Below are positions 22,236 to 32,834 of a stretch of 64,000 nt of DNA, piece by piece. The translations under genes were made by a program, and so were the position numbers. The stretch lies in the NCBI GenBank assembly GCA_907164885.2, contig OU015503.1, positions 126,877,764-126,941,763 on the forward strand, written 5' to 3'. Below the pieces are notes generated by a model. The model saw only the letters and a program-made list of their open reading frames with translations. It ran no database searches and was not told the DNA's origin. Positions within the stretch are counted from its first letter, which is position 1. Every line of letters starts with the position of its first letter. The DNA is from Dolomedes plantarius (Eukaryota > Arthropoda > Arachnida > Araneae > Dolomedidae).

Positions 22236-22903
22236 TCTCTCTATTCTAAAAAAAAGTAGCTGCCGCTGTCAAGAGCTTGTCACGCTATCTCCTCCGAAAC
22301 CGCTGGGGATATGGGATCGAGAGCGATACAAATGGATGCAGAACAATGGGGAGACCAAAGTAAGACATGTCTCATCTTCGTCGGACTTTTAAGTTTTTTT
22401 AAATTTTATGTTTTGTGGGAAAATATTGACTTTTTCATCTTCAGATTACGATAACTCGCCAAAAAATGATCGTAGAATTTTTATCTTTTTACATTCTAAG
22501 ACTACAGACATTTCTCTTTCAAACTAGACCTCAATTGTTTAAAAATATTTTAAAACAGACTCATACTTTCATAAAAAAATGGAACACAGTTTTTCAAGAA
22601 ATATCGTCCCCTATGTGGACGTAATATCGATGCTCCTCGAGTTTTTATCTTGCAGAGAAAATATTGACATCATCTGGACGCCGAAAGCTTTTTCATTCAT
22701 ATAAACCTCATTTCAAGTCTATATCTTAAATTTTCGACTTTTAATTGAATTTTAAAGCTGATAATTCAATAGTGATAAAACGCCCTTCGCATTTAGGGTG
22801 ACAACAGTAAATGGATGGAAGCTGTTACATTGCCCTAGAATCACCCCTATGTATCTCACTATTAGCCATAACAGAGGAGCGTGCCTAGGGGCAAAGCCCC
22901 TAG
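22236..22903 (+). mobile_element. Helitron-like element, plus orientation
   Basis: The right end has a perfect GGGGC-AAA-GCCCC hairpin (22888-22900) directly before CTAG (22900-22903) and a following T, as at Helitron 3' ends. The 5' end is assigned to TC at 22236-22237, immediately adjoining the minus-oriented Helitron. That start is tentative. No coding capacity was seen. Confidence 0.5.
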
Positions 22904-22939
22904 TTTAATTTTTTTTTAAAACTCGACTTAAAACATATA

Positions 22940-24292
22940 CACTGCTGGCCACCGTAAATGCAACACCCTGAAGGAAACATGCAAATAACATGAAATTTAC
23001 AACATGCATTAGCGGAGGTGAGATATGCAAATGATTAGAATTTCAGCGCAGACGCACATCACGCCACTTCAAAGCGCTATTTAAGGCTTGGAGATTTCGA
23101 CGATTTCAAGTTCGGCAATTGTGTTTTTCTTGTGGTTTTTTAAAAAAAAAAACGATCAATTATGCCTCGTCGAAGCGACAGAGGAAGGATAGTGGCCTAC
23201 CGAGATTGTGGATTATCTTTCAGGGAAATCGGTAGTCGTGTTGGACTGTAATGCGGATATGTGATCGTTGGATGCAGGAGGGTACGACGGACCGGCGTGT
23301 TCGATCGCATCCACCTCAGCGCACCACTTCACGTGATGACAGGCAAATTGTGCGCATGGCAGTGACGGATCGCTCAGTCACATCACGAACCATAGCACAG
23401 CACATGCAGTCTGTAACGCATCATACAGTGTCTGCGCGTACCATTCGACGCCGTTTACAGCAGAGTGGTCTGTCCGCAAGACGTCCATTGCTTTGTCTAC
23501 CCTTGACGCAGAACCACAGACGTCTCCGCCGCCAATGGTGCGATGACAGAAGGATGTGGACGGCAGAATGGAATGAAATTGTCTTTACTGACGAGTCACG
23601 CTTCTGTTTGCAACGCCACGATGGTCGCATTCGAGTCTGGAGACACCGTGAAGAGAGGATGCTGAACAGCTGCGTTATGCACCGCCACACTGGTCCTGCA
23701 CCGGGTATTATGGTATGGGGCGGTATTGGATATCACTCTCGCACACCTCTAGTACGCATTGCCGGTACTTTAAACAGCCAGCGCTACATCTCCGAGGTGT
23801 TGGAGCCAGTTGTCCTTCCTTACCTTCAGAGCTTGCCCACAGCCATATTTCAACAGGATAATGCGCGACCACACGTGGCACGCATTGTCCAACGGTTCTT
23901 CGTCAATCGCCAGATTGAATTGCTTCCCTGGCCACCTCGCTCTCCGGATCTTTCGCCGATAGAAAACATGTGGTCCATGCTTGCTCTACGATTGACCCAG
24001 ATTCCATCCCCAGCTGCCACAGCAGATCAACTTTGGCAACGTGTGGAAGCTGCTTGGTCTGCTGTACCCCAAGAACTCATCCAAAGTCTCTTTGAATCAA
24101 TGCCGAGGCGTGTGGCAGCGGTGATCTCCAACAATGGCGGCTACTCTGGCTACTGATTTTGGCAGGAACCACACTTCACAGAAGTCTATAAATTTAATCA
24201 TTTGATACTTGGTCAACATGTTATCTACAAAATAAATTTCGTTGTGATATCTCTTGTCTTTCTTGGTGTTGCAATTTGGGTGGCCAGCAGTG
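22940..24292 (+). mobile_element. Tc1 element, copy 1
   Basis: The ends CACTGCTGGCCACC and its complement GGTGGCCAGCAGTG are flanked by TA (22938-22939 and 24293-24294). Length is 1,353 bp. It is a close relative of the intact copy at 44834-46242, in the opposite orientation. Confidence 0.9.
23162..24156 (+). pseudogene. Tc1 transposase broken by two small deletions
   Basis: The start codon at 23162 matches the intact copy (MPRR). Compared with 44970-46010, 33 bp are missing in frame just after MPRR, and 13 bp are missing just after SRVG. The second loss creates a stop at 23249-23251. From 23251 a 301-codon frame continues to the end. It carries the HTH remainder and all three catalytic regions: FTDES, FQQDN and SPIEN with DD34E spacing. 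By eye it is about 96% identical to copy 2 over this part. The N-terminal HTH is disrupted, so a working transposase is unlikely. Confidence 0.85.
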
Positions 24293-24294
24293 TA

Positions 24295-24890
24295 CTAACT
24301 TTGATGTATGCAGCTACGTCAGTAGAAAAATCCTAGGTCATTTATTTACCCAAACAGCTTTAATAAAATTTTTTGACCCCATGGACATATCTGATTTCAA
24401 AAGCAGTACTCTCCATGAGTTGTTTAGAGATTTTTTGAAGGCCTTTTTTGTGTTTTTGAAAATAACTTGGGAAATATTAACTTTATGTAAAAAAAAAAAA
24501 AAAATTAATACAAAAACTAAAGAATATTAAATTGCGTACAAAGTAAATACATTTTATCGTAACCCTAACACAAACCAAAATATTGACTATTAAATGTGCG
24601 TTGATTATGGAGGTAGCGTCCAAGTCTCGTTGCAGGCTCTTTCCTTTGAATTCTCTCCGCTCCCTCATTGGGGCATTCTTTAAACACAAGAAAATAAGAC
24701 TTTAATGGTTTTTGTTATGTAGATAATTGATCATTATTAATTTTATAAACGAATGTAATAAACTTGTATTTATTCACTACCATATTTTCGTTGTGTAAAA
24801 TTTTTTAAGCTGCCCTACTTTATGGTTGACGTGTTTTTTCGGTACGGGTTTGTTCGCGTCGTCAGTCTTGAAAAGATCGTCTATGGGTCC
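24295..24890. other. AT-rich intergenic DNA
   Basis: No gene or element ends were recognised. A 15-bp A-run lies near 24490-24504. Frames at 24276-24530 and 24483-24689 are low complexity. Confidence 0.5.
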
Positions 24891-25200
24891 TCATTCATAA
24901 ATTCCTTTTATTGAATCGTCAAGATCTACAGGGCAATAACTGTAATGGGGTATGTAATTGTGACATCCCATTGCAGTTGTGCAGTTGATGTCTGCTTTCC
25001 GACACACGCACCTAGTCAGTTGCAAAACACCATGCTTAAAACTGAATCGGGAGCCATAGTTGTGATGGGCACGAGGGTTTTCTCTTGACGTTTCCAACCC
25101 CACACTTCAGGATTCAACTCATTCCCAAACCACTTTTGCACTTGGTGATACAACCAAGAGGAATGTCGCCTGGCTGTCCCTTCAGTTGGGGGAAGAGACG
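24891..25200 (-). pseudogene. 3' part of a decayed CXC-tail repeat gene
   Basis: On the minus strand a reading with PPTEGTARRHSS, HQVQKWFGNELNPEVWGW and a cysteine-rich end (TRCVCRKAD) is present with frame changes. I recall this order (a PPT block, a QxWxG-GW block and a CxCRK-like tail) from large repeat-associated arthropod proteins. It continues directly from the fragment at 26853-27430, from which it is separated only by the TA-flanked Tc1-like element at 25206-26844. Frameshifts and stops make it non-functional. Confidence 0.45.
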
Positions 25201-25205
25201 AAATA

Positions 25206-26844
25206 CAGTGGCTACCAATAGTGTTCGTACGCTTACGATTTTCAATGAAATAGGGATCTATCCATTAATTAAAATGAATATTTCAGAATGGGTATTTAAT
25301 AATAAGATCTATAATCTATTCTTAACAAAACTACATAAAATATTTTGTAAACATAGTAAATCTTTATTTTTAAGAAACCAACAATCAACAAGTAACAAAA
25401 ACTTTATCTCACAAGTCATCGTATACTTGTAAAAAATCTCTACATATTAGTAAATATTCTAATTTTTCGTTAAATTAATATTTAGTAGGATATCCTTTAG
25501 CATCCACAACAGCTTTTAAATGTCTGGGAATAGATTGCACTAGTTCTTTTGTAATTTCTGCATCAATGTTCATCCATTCTTCCATCATAATTGTTTTTAG
25601 TTCGCTTTTCGTGTGAACGTCGTGTTTTCGTACTCGAACCTCCAGTTCTCTCCAAATATGTTCTATTGGGTTTAAATCTGGCGATTGAGGTGGTGTTTTC
25701 GAAACTTGTGGACAATTATAGAGACACCGTTGAGAGAACGTTGAGAGCCGTGTGCTTAGGATCGTTATCTTGATAAAAAACAAAGTTGTTTCCAATACCC
25801 AAATTTTTGGCTGATAATTTTAAATTGTCTCTTAAAAGCATGATTCATTATGCCGTCAATATATACCAAATTACTTACTCCTGATGCTGACATGCACCCC
25901 CACACAAGGATACCTCCGCCGCCATGCTTAACTGTTCCTACTAAGTTCTTGGGATTAAGTTCCTAATTTTTTCTTCTCCATACAATTATACGCCCATCAG
26001 CACCAAAAATGTTCATCGGCAAATAAGACATTATTCCAATAGGTTTGGGGCTTATTTATCATTGATAGTGCGAAGGAAACCCTAAGCTTTCTGTTTTTCT
26101 CACTCACAAAAAATTTTCTACGGGCAAAACGCCCATGTAATCCAGCTGCTCTGAGAACTCGTCGAACAGTTTCAGGTGAAATTGAAGTAGAAAATGTTTT
26201 ATTAAATTGTGCAGAAACTTCTACAGCACTCAAACGTGGATTTTTCACAAATTTTCCAATTATAAATCTCTGATCACGTTTTGTTAACTTTGCCGGACGA
26301 CCTTTTCTTACCTTGTTTTCGATCCAATTTTCTTCTTTAAAGCGTTTCATCACATACTGCACAGTAGAATGGGATAAATTAAGTAATTTAGCAATATTCC
26401 GAACTGATTTACTGACTACTATGATGAAAAATAATCAATTTTCGAATGCTGTTTGTTGTTTCTTTACGACTACGAGCATTTTTTAAATAATAAATAGAAT
26501 ATTACGGAGTAAGCAAGCAAAAATTAAAGCCAAACGATATTTTAAATGCCACCACAATTCAAAAATAAAAATAAAGCGCCAGACGATAATTTTAATTATA
26601 AATTTATCCGAAAATATTTCAGTGTACGGTGGCTTTTGTGAGATAAAGTTTTTGGTACTTTTTGATGACTGGTTTCTTAAAAGTAAAGTTGCACTATGTT
26701 TTCAAAATATTTCATGTAGTTTTGTTAAGAATAGATTATAGATCTTATTATTAAACACCCATTCTGAAATATTCATTTTTATTAATGGATAGACCACTAT
26801 TTCATTGAAAATCGCAAGTGTACGAACACTTTAGGGAGCCACTG
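25206..26844 (-). mobile_element. Tc1-like transposon with ~220-bp inverted repeats
   Basis: Both ends begin CAGTGGCT and are flanked by TA (25204-25205 and 26845-26846). The inverted repeats extend about 220-228 bp (to about 25432 and from about 26618). Their inner ends carry a second TCGTATACTTG/CCGTACACTGA motif that echoes the outer GTTCGTACACTTG. This is the IR/DR layout known from some Tc1 families. The encoded transposase is decayed. Confidence 0.85.
25475..26400 (-). pseudogene. Frameshifted Tc1-like transposase
   Basis: Minus-strand fragments in order: an HTH pair with GRPAKLTKRD (26362 down), a VLFADE block carrying the first catalytic Asp, a FYQDNDPKHTA-like block with the second Asp (near 25775), and SPDLNPIEHIW with the third acid (near 25680). 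The protein ends YPTKY at 25475. The pieces lie in different frames with at least three breaks, so no active enzyme is made. It is clearly distinct from the Tc1 at 22940 and 44834. Confidence 0.8.
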
Positions 26845-26852
26845 TATATGGT

Positions 26853-27430
26853 TTTATTTTAGTGATCAGTTTTGCGAAGCATTTGTACCTAAATTTATTT
26901 AGGGACTGTTCACTGGGATGTGCTCCATACCAGATCAGAAAAAAACATTCTCCTGCTTGAGCAACATCATTGTGCGATGAGTTGCATTTATTAACTCCTG
27001 TTACGTTGTGTTCCATATCTTTACTTTGGAATATTTTTTTCACAATTTTTCTTTCCTTTGTTGGGTGCTGCAAGAAGTAGTAAAGTTTGTTCGATAGTCA
27101 TTTCTGACCACACCCCACTCAAAAATTTGTCCGTTCTTCGAACTCTAAAATATTCTTCTTTTTCGAATTCGTCATATTCTTCAGTACCCATTTTGGATTT
27201 AAGGCAGAGCATATCCTGAAGATGTAAGTGGCAAGCTTTAGCGTACAAAAAATGACCGCTTGCATGAAAAATTGGGATCATTTGATGAACGCAAGGAAGG
27301 TGTTCATTCCAATCACCCGATCGTTCTGCGTTAATATATTCTTTCGTAAGGTTTGCCATTTCAAAGTACTGAACCTAGAGGGCTGCAGTTGGGCCATTCT
27401 CTTTCAAATGCTTCCCCATTTTAAATTTAT
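26853..27430 (-). pseudogene. 5' part of the decayed multi-domain repeat gene
   Basis: The reading from about 27430 holds ENGPTAAL-stop-VQYFEM, AERSGDWNEHL, a SGHFLYAKACHLHLQDM helix and DKFLSGVWSEMTIEQTL. After a frame change near 27050 comes DVAQAGECFFLIWYGA and SLNKFRYKCFAKL. I know this arrangement from unnamed, repeat-associated proteins in arthropods, but not a function. At least one stop and one frameshift are present. The gene reads toward and across the Tc1-like element that interrupts it. Confidence 0.5.
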
Positions 27431-27868
27431 TATTTTTTCTCCCCGCTCCATTCGCGGGGCACCCCCCAATGCGATAGGAATGACCCGCGTCCCACGTGCG
27501 ATTGTTCGCTCCTTTCAAAGTCAATTTTCTTTGTTCGTGTTAGACTTATAATAAAAAAAATGTAAAGACTGCTTTTTGTACATAATTTAATGGTCTTCAA
27601 TTTTTTTTATTTTACATAAAATCAATATTTCTCAAGTTACTTGCAAAAAACCAAAAAAGTCCACTCATTTTCCAAGATGGCGGCGAAAGCTCAAGTCTGA
27701 TCGGTGGGGACTTCATTAACATGCCTACAAAAATATCTCCACCAATTTTCAAATCTTTCATATTTTTCTTAGCCATTTGTCAAAATCGGGTCTATTTTGA
27801 CTGGGGTATATAGAATGACTGCATTTCGCACAATGCCGGTAACATATATATATATATATATATATATA

Positions 27869-28493
27869 CAGTCGAACCTCCATATATCGAAGTAGCAAAA
27901 TGCCGGAAAAAAATTCGATATATAGAAATTTCGATGTATAGAATTGATCTTAGTTTTATCATAATTCTCCTAAAACATTAAAATTTAAGCTAATTTTTGT
28001 ATACGAAACTCCATTTCTAATTTATATGCGAATCACATTAAAGGAAAGTTAATAACTAAAAAATGAATTAATATGAAAGATTTATTGAGTACTATATACC
28101 TTTATAAAAAAAAACAATAATCCAGATAGTGGTTACAGTGATCACAGCTACATTCTTAAAAAAAAAAAACTGCGAATATCTTGCTGAACAGCCTGTTTTG
28201 CGGAAAGTTCATCAAAGAAATGCTCGCATTTATTCAGTCCACTAAAAACCTCATCAGGGACATTTTCCGCGAATTGAAGTCTACGACGTATTGTTTCAAA
28301 CGCCGAAAATTGGGAGATTTTATTTTAAAGGGGAATAAGATCTCCCAATATGTCGTGAAAAAAGAATTTCGATATATAGAGATTTTTTCGATATATAGAA
28401 ACAGTTTTTCTATGTAATGAACATGGAGATTTGCTAAGAGTTCGATACATAGAAAATTTCGATATGGGGAAGTTCGATATATGGAGGTTCGAC

Positions 28494-28495
<2 letters not shown>
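27869..28495 (-). mobile_element. pogo/Tigger deletion derivative, copy 1
   Basis: The ends CAGTCGAACCTCCATATATC and complement are inverted repeats. TA precedes the left end; the right flank is a TG/AT microsatellite. The minus strand encodes a short transposase tail (AFETIRR, then ENVPDEVFSGLNKC) equivalent to that in the copy at 41447-42046. Catalytic domains are missing. Confidence 0.8.

Positions 28496-28498
<3 letters not shown>

Positions 28499-28555
<57 letters not shown>
28499..28555. repeat. Long (AT)n microsatellite
   Basis: About 28 uninterrupted AT units lie directly beside the pogo derivative, and a shorter AT run (27844-27868) lies on its other side. Confidence 0.9.
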
Positions 28556-28558
<3 letters not shown>

Positions 28559-28689
28559 TATAAAAAAAAGTTTATTAAATGTTTGGATTCGTTTAATACT
28601 TTCTCTTCGCTATTGCGAAAGAAAAAAATTGATTGTTAATTTTATAATTTGCTTTGAATATGGGCTTGTTTTGTGAATCGGAAAATTGA

Positions 28690-29110
28690 GAACAAAGATT
28701 AAATGAGATATACACTTGCCATTTCGGCGGCTGTGACGCACTCGTGCCCAAACTGAAATGTTTTAATTTTTGGCAACGCTTTTAGCACCGCGCACGATTT
28801 GGCTGGCTGGAGAAAGTCACACTGAGAGTGAACATTCTGAATAATGTAAAGATTATGAGATTCTTCCGGAAGGGGGGCTGTATCGGAAGAGCTAAAGGAG
28901 GCCTTTTCTGGGGTGTTCATCCTCGTGATGCCGAACTCTTTGGCAAAATTTGGAGTGCGGCCCAATTTGTATTCGAACGGCTGATCAGCACTGCCTTGGT
29001 CACTCCGAGCCTAAATTATTACCATTGCGTCAAAGAAATCAAACAGCTCCTCTTTGAGGACAAAGGTATCACTTAGCAATGGGTAATTAGGTAGCTGCTG
29101 ATATTACTAG
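28690..29110 (-). pseudogene. Coding-like minus-strand segment, unrecognised
   Basis: A reading of about 130 codons with one in-frame stop contains NYPLLSDTFVLKEELFDFFD, YKLGRTPNFAKEFGITRMN and CDFLQPAKSCAVLKALPK. Composition is protein-like and GC-richer than its surroundings. Its orientation and position (upstream of the fragment at 26853-27430, with a pogo insertion between) suggest it may be an upstream piece of the same decayed gene. The family was not recognised. Confidence 0.35.
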
Positions 29111-29381
29111 AGTGTCATCTAAAGGAGGGTCCATTTGTCTTGCCAATGATCAGTGTAAGGCAGGGGTTCCATTTAAAGAACTTTTTAACAGATTTCACCG
29201 AAAAGTTTGTCAACGTTTATTTGCCATGAAACTGTAAATGAAAGCCTCTTTCAAAACGCAGAATTCTAATGCCTTCTTGTGGTGGTGAATGAAAATCGCG
29301 GTTACTTACTATGTACAGTGCACACATTTTAAACGTCAGTTTGTCTGTCATCGATCTCCATTGCAACTTTTGACATTAGTA

Positions 29382-30162
29382 CAAGGTTAACAAGAAATAG
29401 GTTTCCAACTTCAAAGGGCTCTAGAATGCGTTCTATTGGTCCAAATGAGATAAAATTTGAACTACAGATAATTCAAATGATGCGCTTGACATTTATTTTG
29501 AAAAAAAAATAGTACAAAATTCCACCGATAGGTGGCGCTGTATTACATATAAAACATTTAATATGCTTTACAAATATTAAATAATAATAAAAAGTAGCAT
29601 TACAATTGCTCAATATGTCCCCCTTCATTTTCGACAATGAGCTCCAATCGCAGAACCATAGTTTCCACAGCTGACCGGAATATCAAAAACATGACGCCGA
29701 ATGCTGTCCTTCAGGAAACCCCACAACCAAAAGTCGCGGGGTGGGAACGAGGAGGCCATGCTGTAAGGAAATGACAGCTGACAATCCGTCTTAGCAATTG
29801 CTTTACACGACGACGATCAACGTGAGGAGGTACACCATCTTGCATGAAAAGGATGTCCTGAAGGCAACCACGCTGTTGAAGTTGTGGGATTACGAAATTC
29901 CTCAGCATATCTCGGTAACTTTGTCCTGTGACGGATTCCTTTTGCAGTTATCTCTTCAAAAAATATGGTAGCCGTAAAACCACACCATACTGTCACCTTT
30001 TCAGGATGCAAGGGTACAGCGTCACCTATCGGCGGAATTTTGTACTTTTTCCGTTTTTAAATAAATGTCAAGCGCATCATTTGAATTATCTGTAGTTCAA
30101 ATTTTATCTCATTTGGACCATTAGAGCCTCTGAAGTGAGAAACTTATTTCTTGCTAACCCTG
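29382..30162 (-). mobile_element. Mariner/Tc1-superfamily element, internally deleted
   Basis: The ends CAAGGTTAACAAGAAATAG and CTTATTTCTTGCTAACCCTG are inverted repeats that stay alignable for about 140 bp, flanked by TA (29380-29381 and 30163-30164). Only about 300 bp of transposase coding remains inside 781 bp. Confidence 0.8.
29711..30020 (-). pseudogene. Mariner-type transposase fragment
   Basis: Two overlapping minus-strand frames carry MHPEKVTVWCGFTATIFFEE and, one frame over, FVIPQLQQRGC, FMQDGVPPHV and TAWPPRS. This is the central-to-C-terminal core around the second catalytic Asp of mariner-like transposases common in arthropods. The DNA-binding region and the first Asp are missing and the frame is broken. 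Confidence 0.75.
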
Positions 30163-30229
30163 TATTTCAGTTTCTCCTACGGAAAAGCAATTTTATTTGG
30201 GTGCTTAGAGTTTTTCTATTTTTGTTCTA

Positions 30230-30799
30230 CAGGGTATCCCAAAAACCCTTGACACATTTTAAATATTTATACAAAAAAGAGTATACAAGGTAAGAACTGG
30301 AAATTCACAGATGTGTTACTGTTTATATATTAAAATTTTTTCTGTGTCATAAAAGTTGAACAGGTGGTGCTAGTTGTTCCCTCGAGAGTAAAGTTGTAAA
30401 ATGGCCACTCCATCAGAGAGAGCAATATGGTCAGAGAGAGCAAAACGAAATCTGTTACGCAAGTGCAACGAAATTTGAAAAAGATCCTCCAAGTCGTAAC
30501 AACATCTTACCTTGGTATAAATAGGAAGTGTCGGTTGTTGATAGTCGGTTGTAGTGTTGAAGAATTCAAAAGATGCATAATTGCTGCAATTTCATGTGTT
30601 ACGGAATCCATTTTGGAACGCACATAGGCTGAGAATGATTACCAGCTAGATGCCCCAAAAGTTGCACGTATTGAAATTCATTGACTGTACTAACAAAACA
30701 AAACTCTAATATCTAAGGTAAGACATATGTGAATTTCTACTTCCTACCGTGTGTACTTTTTTTTCTATAATTTTTCAAAATGTGTTTTGAGACACCCTG
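30230..30799 (+). mobile_element. Mariner MITE retaining both protein ends
   Basis: CAGGGTATCCCAAAAACC and the inverted GAGACACCCTG ends are flanked by TA (30228-30229 and 30800-30801). The 570-bp element joins the transposase N-terminus directly to its C-terminus. Confidence 0.75.
30401..30681 (+). pseudogene. Mariner transposase N- and C-terminal stubs
   Basis: An ATG at 30401 opens MATPSERAIWSERAKRNLL. Then an ETKSVTQVQR-like HTH start follows in another frame. The next part is the extreme C-terminus (EEFKRCIIAAISCVTESILE, then a stop in place of Trp, then YQLDAPKVARIEIH). The whole catalytic DDD core between them has been deleted. Confidence 0.65.
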
Positions 30800-31068
30800 T
30801 ATAATTCTTAATCCATACGGTCGGTGCATTATTTTTCTCGAGGTTCTGTCCTTTTTTTGCTTTTATATACCCTTGCCAATGCGATGAATGTTTCTTAAGG
30901 CTGCTGTTTCCAATACACAAAGTCCAAGAGATCCCGCCGCAAAACAGACAATATCCTGCTCAACCGACATCTGTCTCAAAGAGACGCCCATACAGAGGGA
31001 GCAGGAACAAACAGAAAAAGATTTCTCCCCCTCCAGGAATTTCATACTACGGGGGTGTCCGCTTCTAA

Positions 31069-31593
31069 GGCCCGTTGCACACACAGCGTTTTTATCTCTA
31101 GCGGAAATTTTCTATCGGACGTCGTTCCAACAGTAGACCACAGAAGTCAATTGGAGCTTGCACACACAGCGGAAAATGAAATTTTTCTTCGACGGTAGCC
31201 TGTGCAGCTGTCGAGTGCCACTGTGCGCTAGCGGATTCGTTGACGCCAGATTGAAGTAGTTATCCATGTGACCCTATGCACGCTTACACACACAGCGCAT
31301 TCTACCGTCGTAGGGTCTTTTTCGAGGGTGTGGTTAGGGGTTTGCTGGGGGGGGGGGCGCGCTGGTTTTCTTGGAATCGTAAAGGAGATTTGAAAAGGAG
31401 GGCTCCTCCGATCCCGGCTGGGAGGAGGGGGGCGTTGGTGCGACCCCTCTGGTTTCTTGGACACGTGCAGGATTCGAAAAGGAGGGGTGGGCCTTTCTCC
31501 CCTTCGACGGAGTTTTTCGCCGTGTGTGTAAGCTCTACTTTTAGAACGACGTCCGATGGAAAATTTCCGCCTACGCCGTGTGTGCAACGGGCC
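31069..31593. mobile_element. PIF/Harbinger MITE with GC-rich core
   Basis: The ends GGCCCGTTGCACACACAGCG and complement are flanked by identical TAA (31066-31068 and 31594-31596). The inverted repeats extend about 65 bp and include GGAAATTTTC and GGACGTCGTTC. The core at about 31330-31500 is unusually GC-rich with G-runs. Frames on both strands there are products of composition. Confidence 0.75.
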
Positions 31594-31596
31594 TAA

Positions 31597-32060
31597 GTCG
31601 CGCTAAGGCCGTTTAGAGAACTCCTGCACTGCAGAGAGCGGCATACCAGTGGTGAACATGGGGAGTACGCCAAGATGAATTTATTCTAATTTTGTGAAGG
31701 GAAAGAATTTCCGAAGGCAACAAGATGGAAGAACTGAGGTCAGGTTAATCACATCACATCGATTCTGATAAATAAATGCCTTGTGAGCCTGGCGAAGCAC
31801 ATCTTGTTTTCTGAAATGGAGAGAACCCTGTTAATCGTAATTTTAGCGATTTTTTTAAAAAATCCATCTTGGCGGTTGTTTAATCCCTGCCATGATGTAA
31901 CCCCCTTTCTGGTTATTCCTATGATACGCGTTTAATAGCAAGCCTGTTGCTGGATTTTTTTCTGATGTCATTTGAACTCCTTTGAATACGCGATTCTGAT
32001 TGGTTTCAGACCTCGCTCGAAATTTGAATTTGTGGGGGGTCGGGAAATTTAAACATTATA
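31597..32060. other. No recognised gene
   Basis: Mixed-composition DNA. Neither coding exons nor element termini were identified. Confidence 0.5.
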
Positions 32061-32068
32061 ATCTAGAC

Positions 32069-32178
32069 CAGTGGTTCCCAACCTTTCCTTATCGGAATAC
32101 CTCCATGGTGGAGTAAAAAAACTTATTTGTATCGTATCCCTTCCTTATGTATCTAGAATTTACCATCAAATATTGCAA

Positions 32179-32210
<32 letters not shown>

Positions 32211-32350
32211 GCTTTTATTGAAAATACAGATTGATTATTGATAAACAATTTGTGTTCTGATTTGAAAATGGTTGACAAAATCTAAGCACTTTTTCTTATC
32301 TTTTCTGATGGTTTATTCGATGGTTTCTGATAGTTTTAGGATCGAGTCGC
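32069..32350. mobile_element. Truncated hAT end
   Basis: CAGTGGTTCCCAACCTT is a typical hAT terminus. The sequence following (a GAATACCTCC segment, a TA microsatellite at 32178-32210, then TCGCGACCCACCTG) resembles hAT MITE interiors. No matching right end was found, so the element is cut off where gypsy sequence begins. Confidence 0.5.
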
Positions 32351-32790
32351 GACCCACCTGTAACCCTTCCGCGACACCATGTAGAACTTCGTTCAAAAAA
32401 CGTTGAAATGTTTGGGCCGCATTTCTCAAACCGAAGGTTATATATTGGTATTCAAAAAGACCAATGGGAGTTATGACTTCTGTTTTTGATATATCAGCCT
32501 CTTCGACTGGAATTTGGTGGTAAGCTTTGACAAAATTGTTTTGCCTTCCAGGACTGTATTAAAGTCTTGGATGTGAGGTATTAGGTACCTGTCGGATACC
32601 GTAACCGAATTAAGACGCAAGTAATCACCACATATTCTCCATGCCTATCTTTCTTGGGAACCAAATGAATGGGGCTCGACCAAGGGATTTTGAAGGTCGG
32701 CAGATATATTGTGCTATTAAAGCAGAACATTCTTTCTTGACAGCAGCCAATTTGTAAGGCGGAAAGCGGCGAACTTTTGATGCAACCAGT
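32350..32790 (-). pseudogene. Ty3/gypsy reverse transcriptase fragment
   Basis: The minus-strand reading with several stops and frame changes retains FPPYKLAAVKKEC, then PFIWFPRK, then [40 protein letters not shown] and TFQRFLNEVL. This is the fingers and palm of a gypsy-type RT in the correct order. The catalytic YxDD region would lie beyond 32350, where hAT sequence takes over. It is dead and clearly part of the same element as the protease fragment at 33100-33720. Confidence 0.75.
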
Positions 32791-32834
32791 TGTTACTATG
32801 CAATGCGTTACACTGCTGTTAGCTTGTTTTTTGG

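Noticed and set aside
31276..31596. Long arginine/proline-rich ORFs on both strands
   Set aside because: They arise from the GC-rich core of a MITE with readable TSDs. Both strands are open because of composition.
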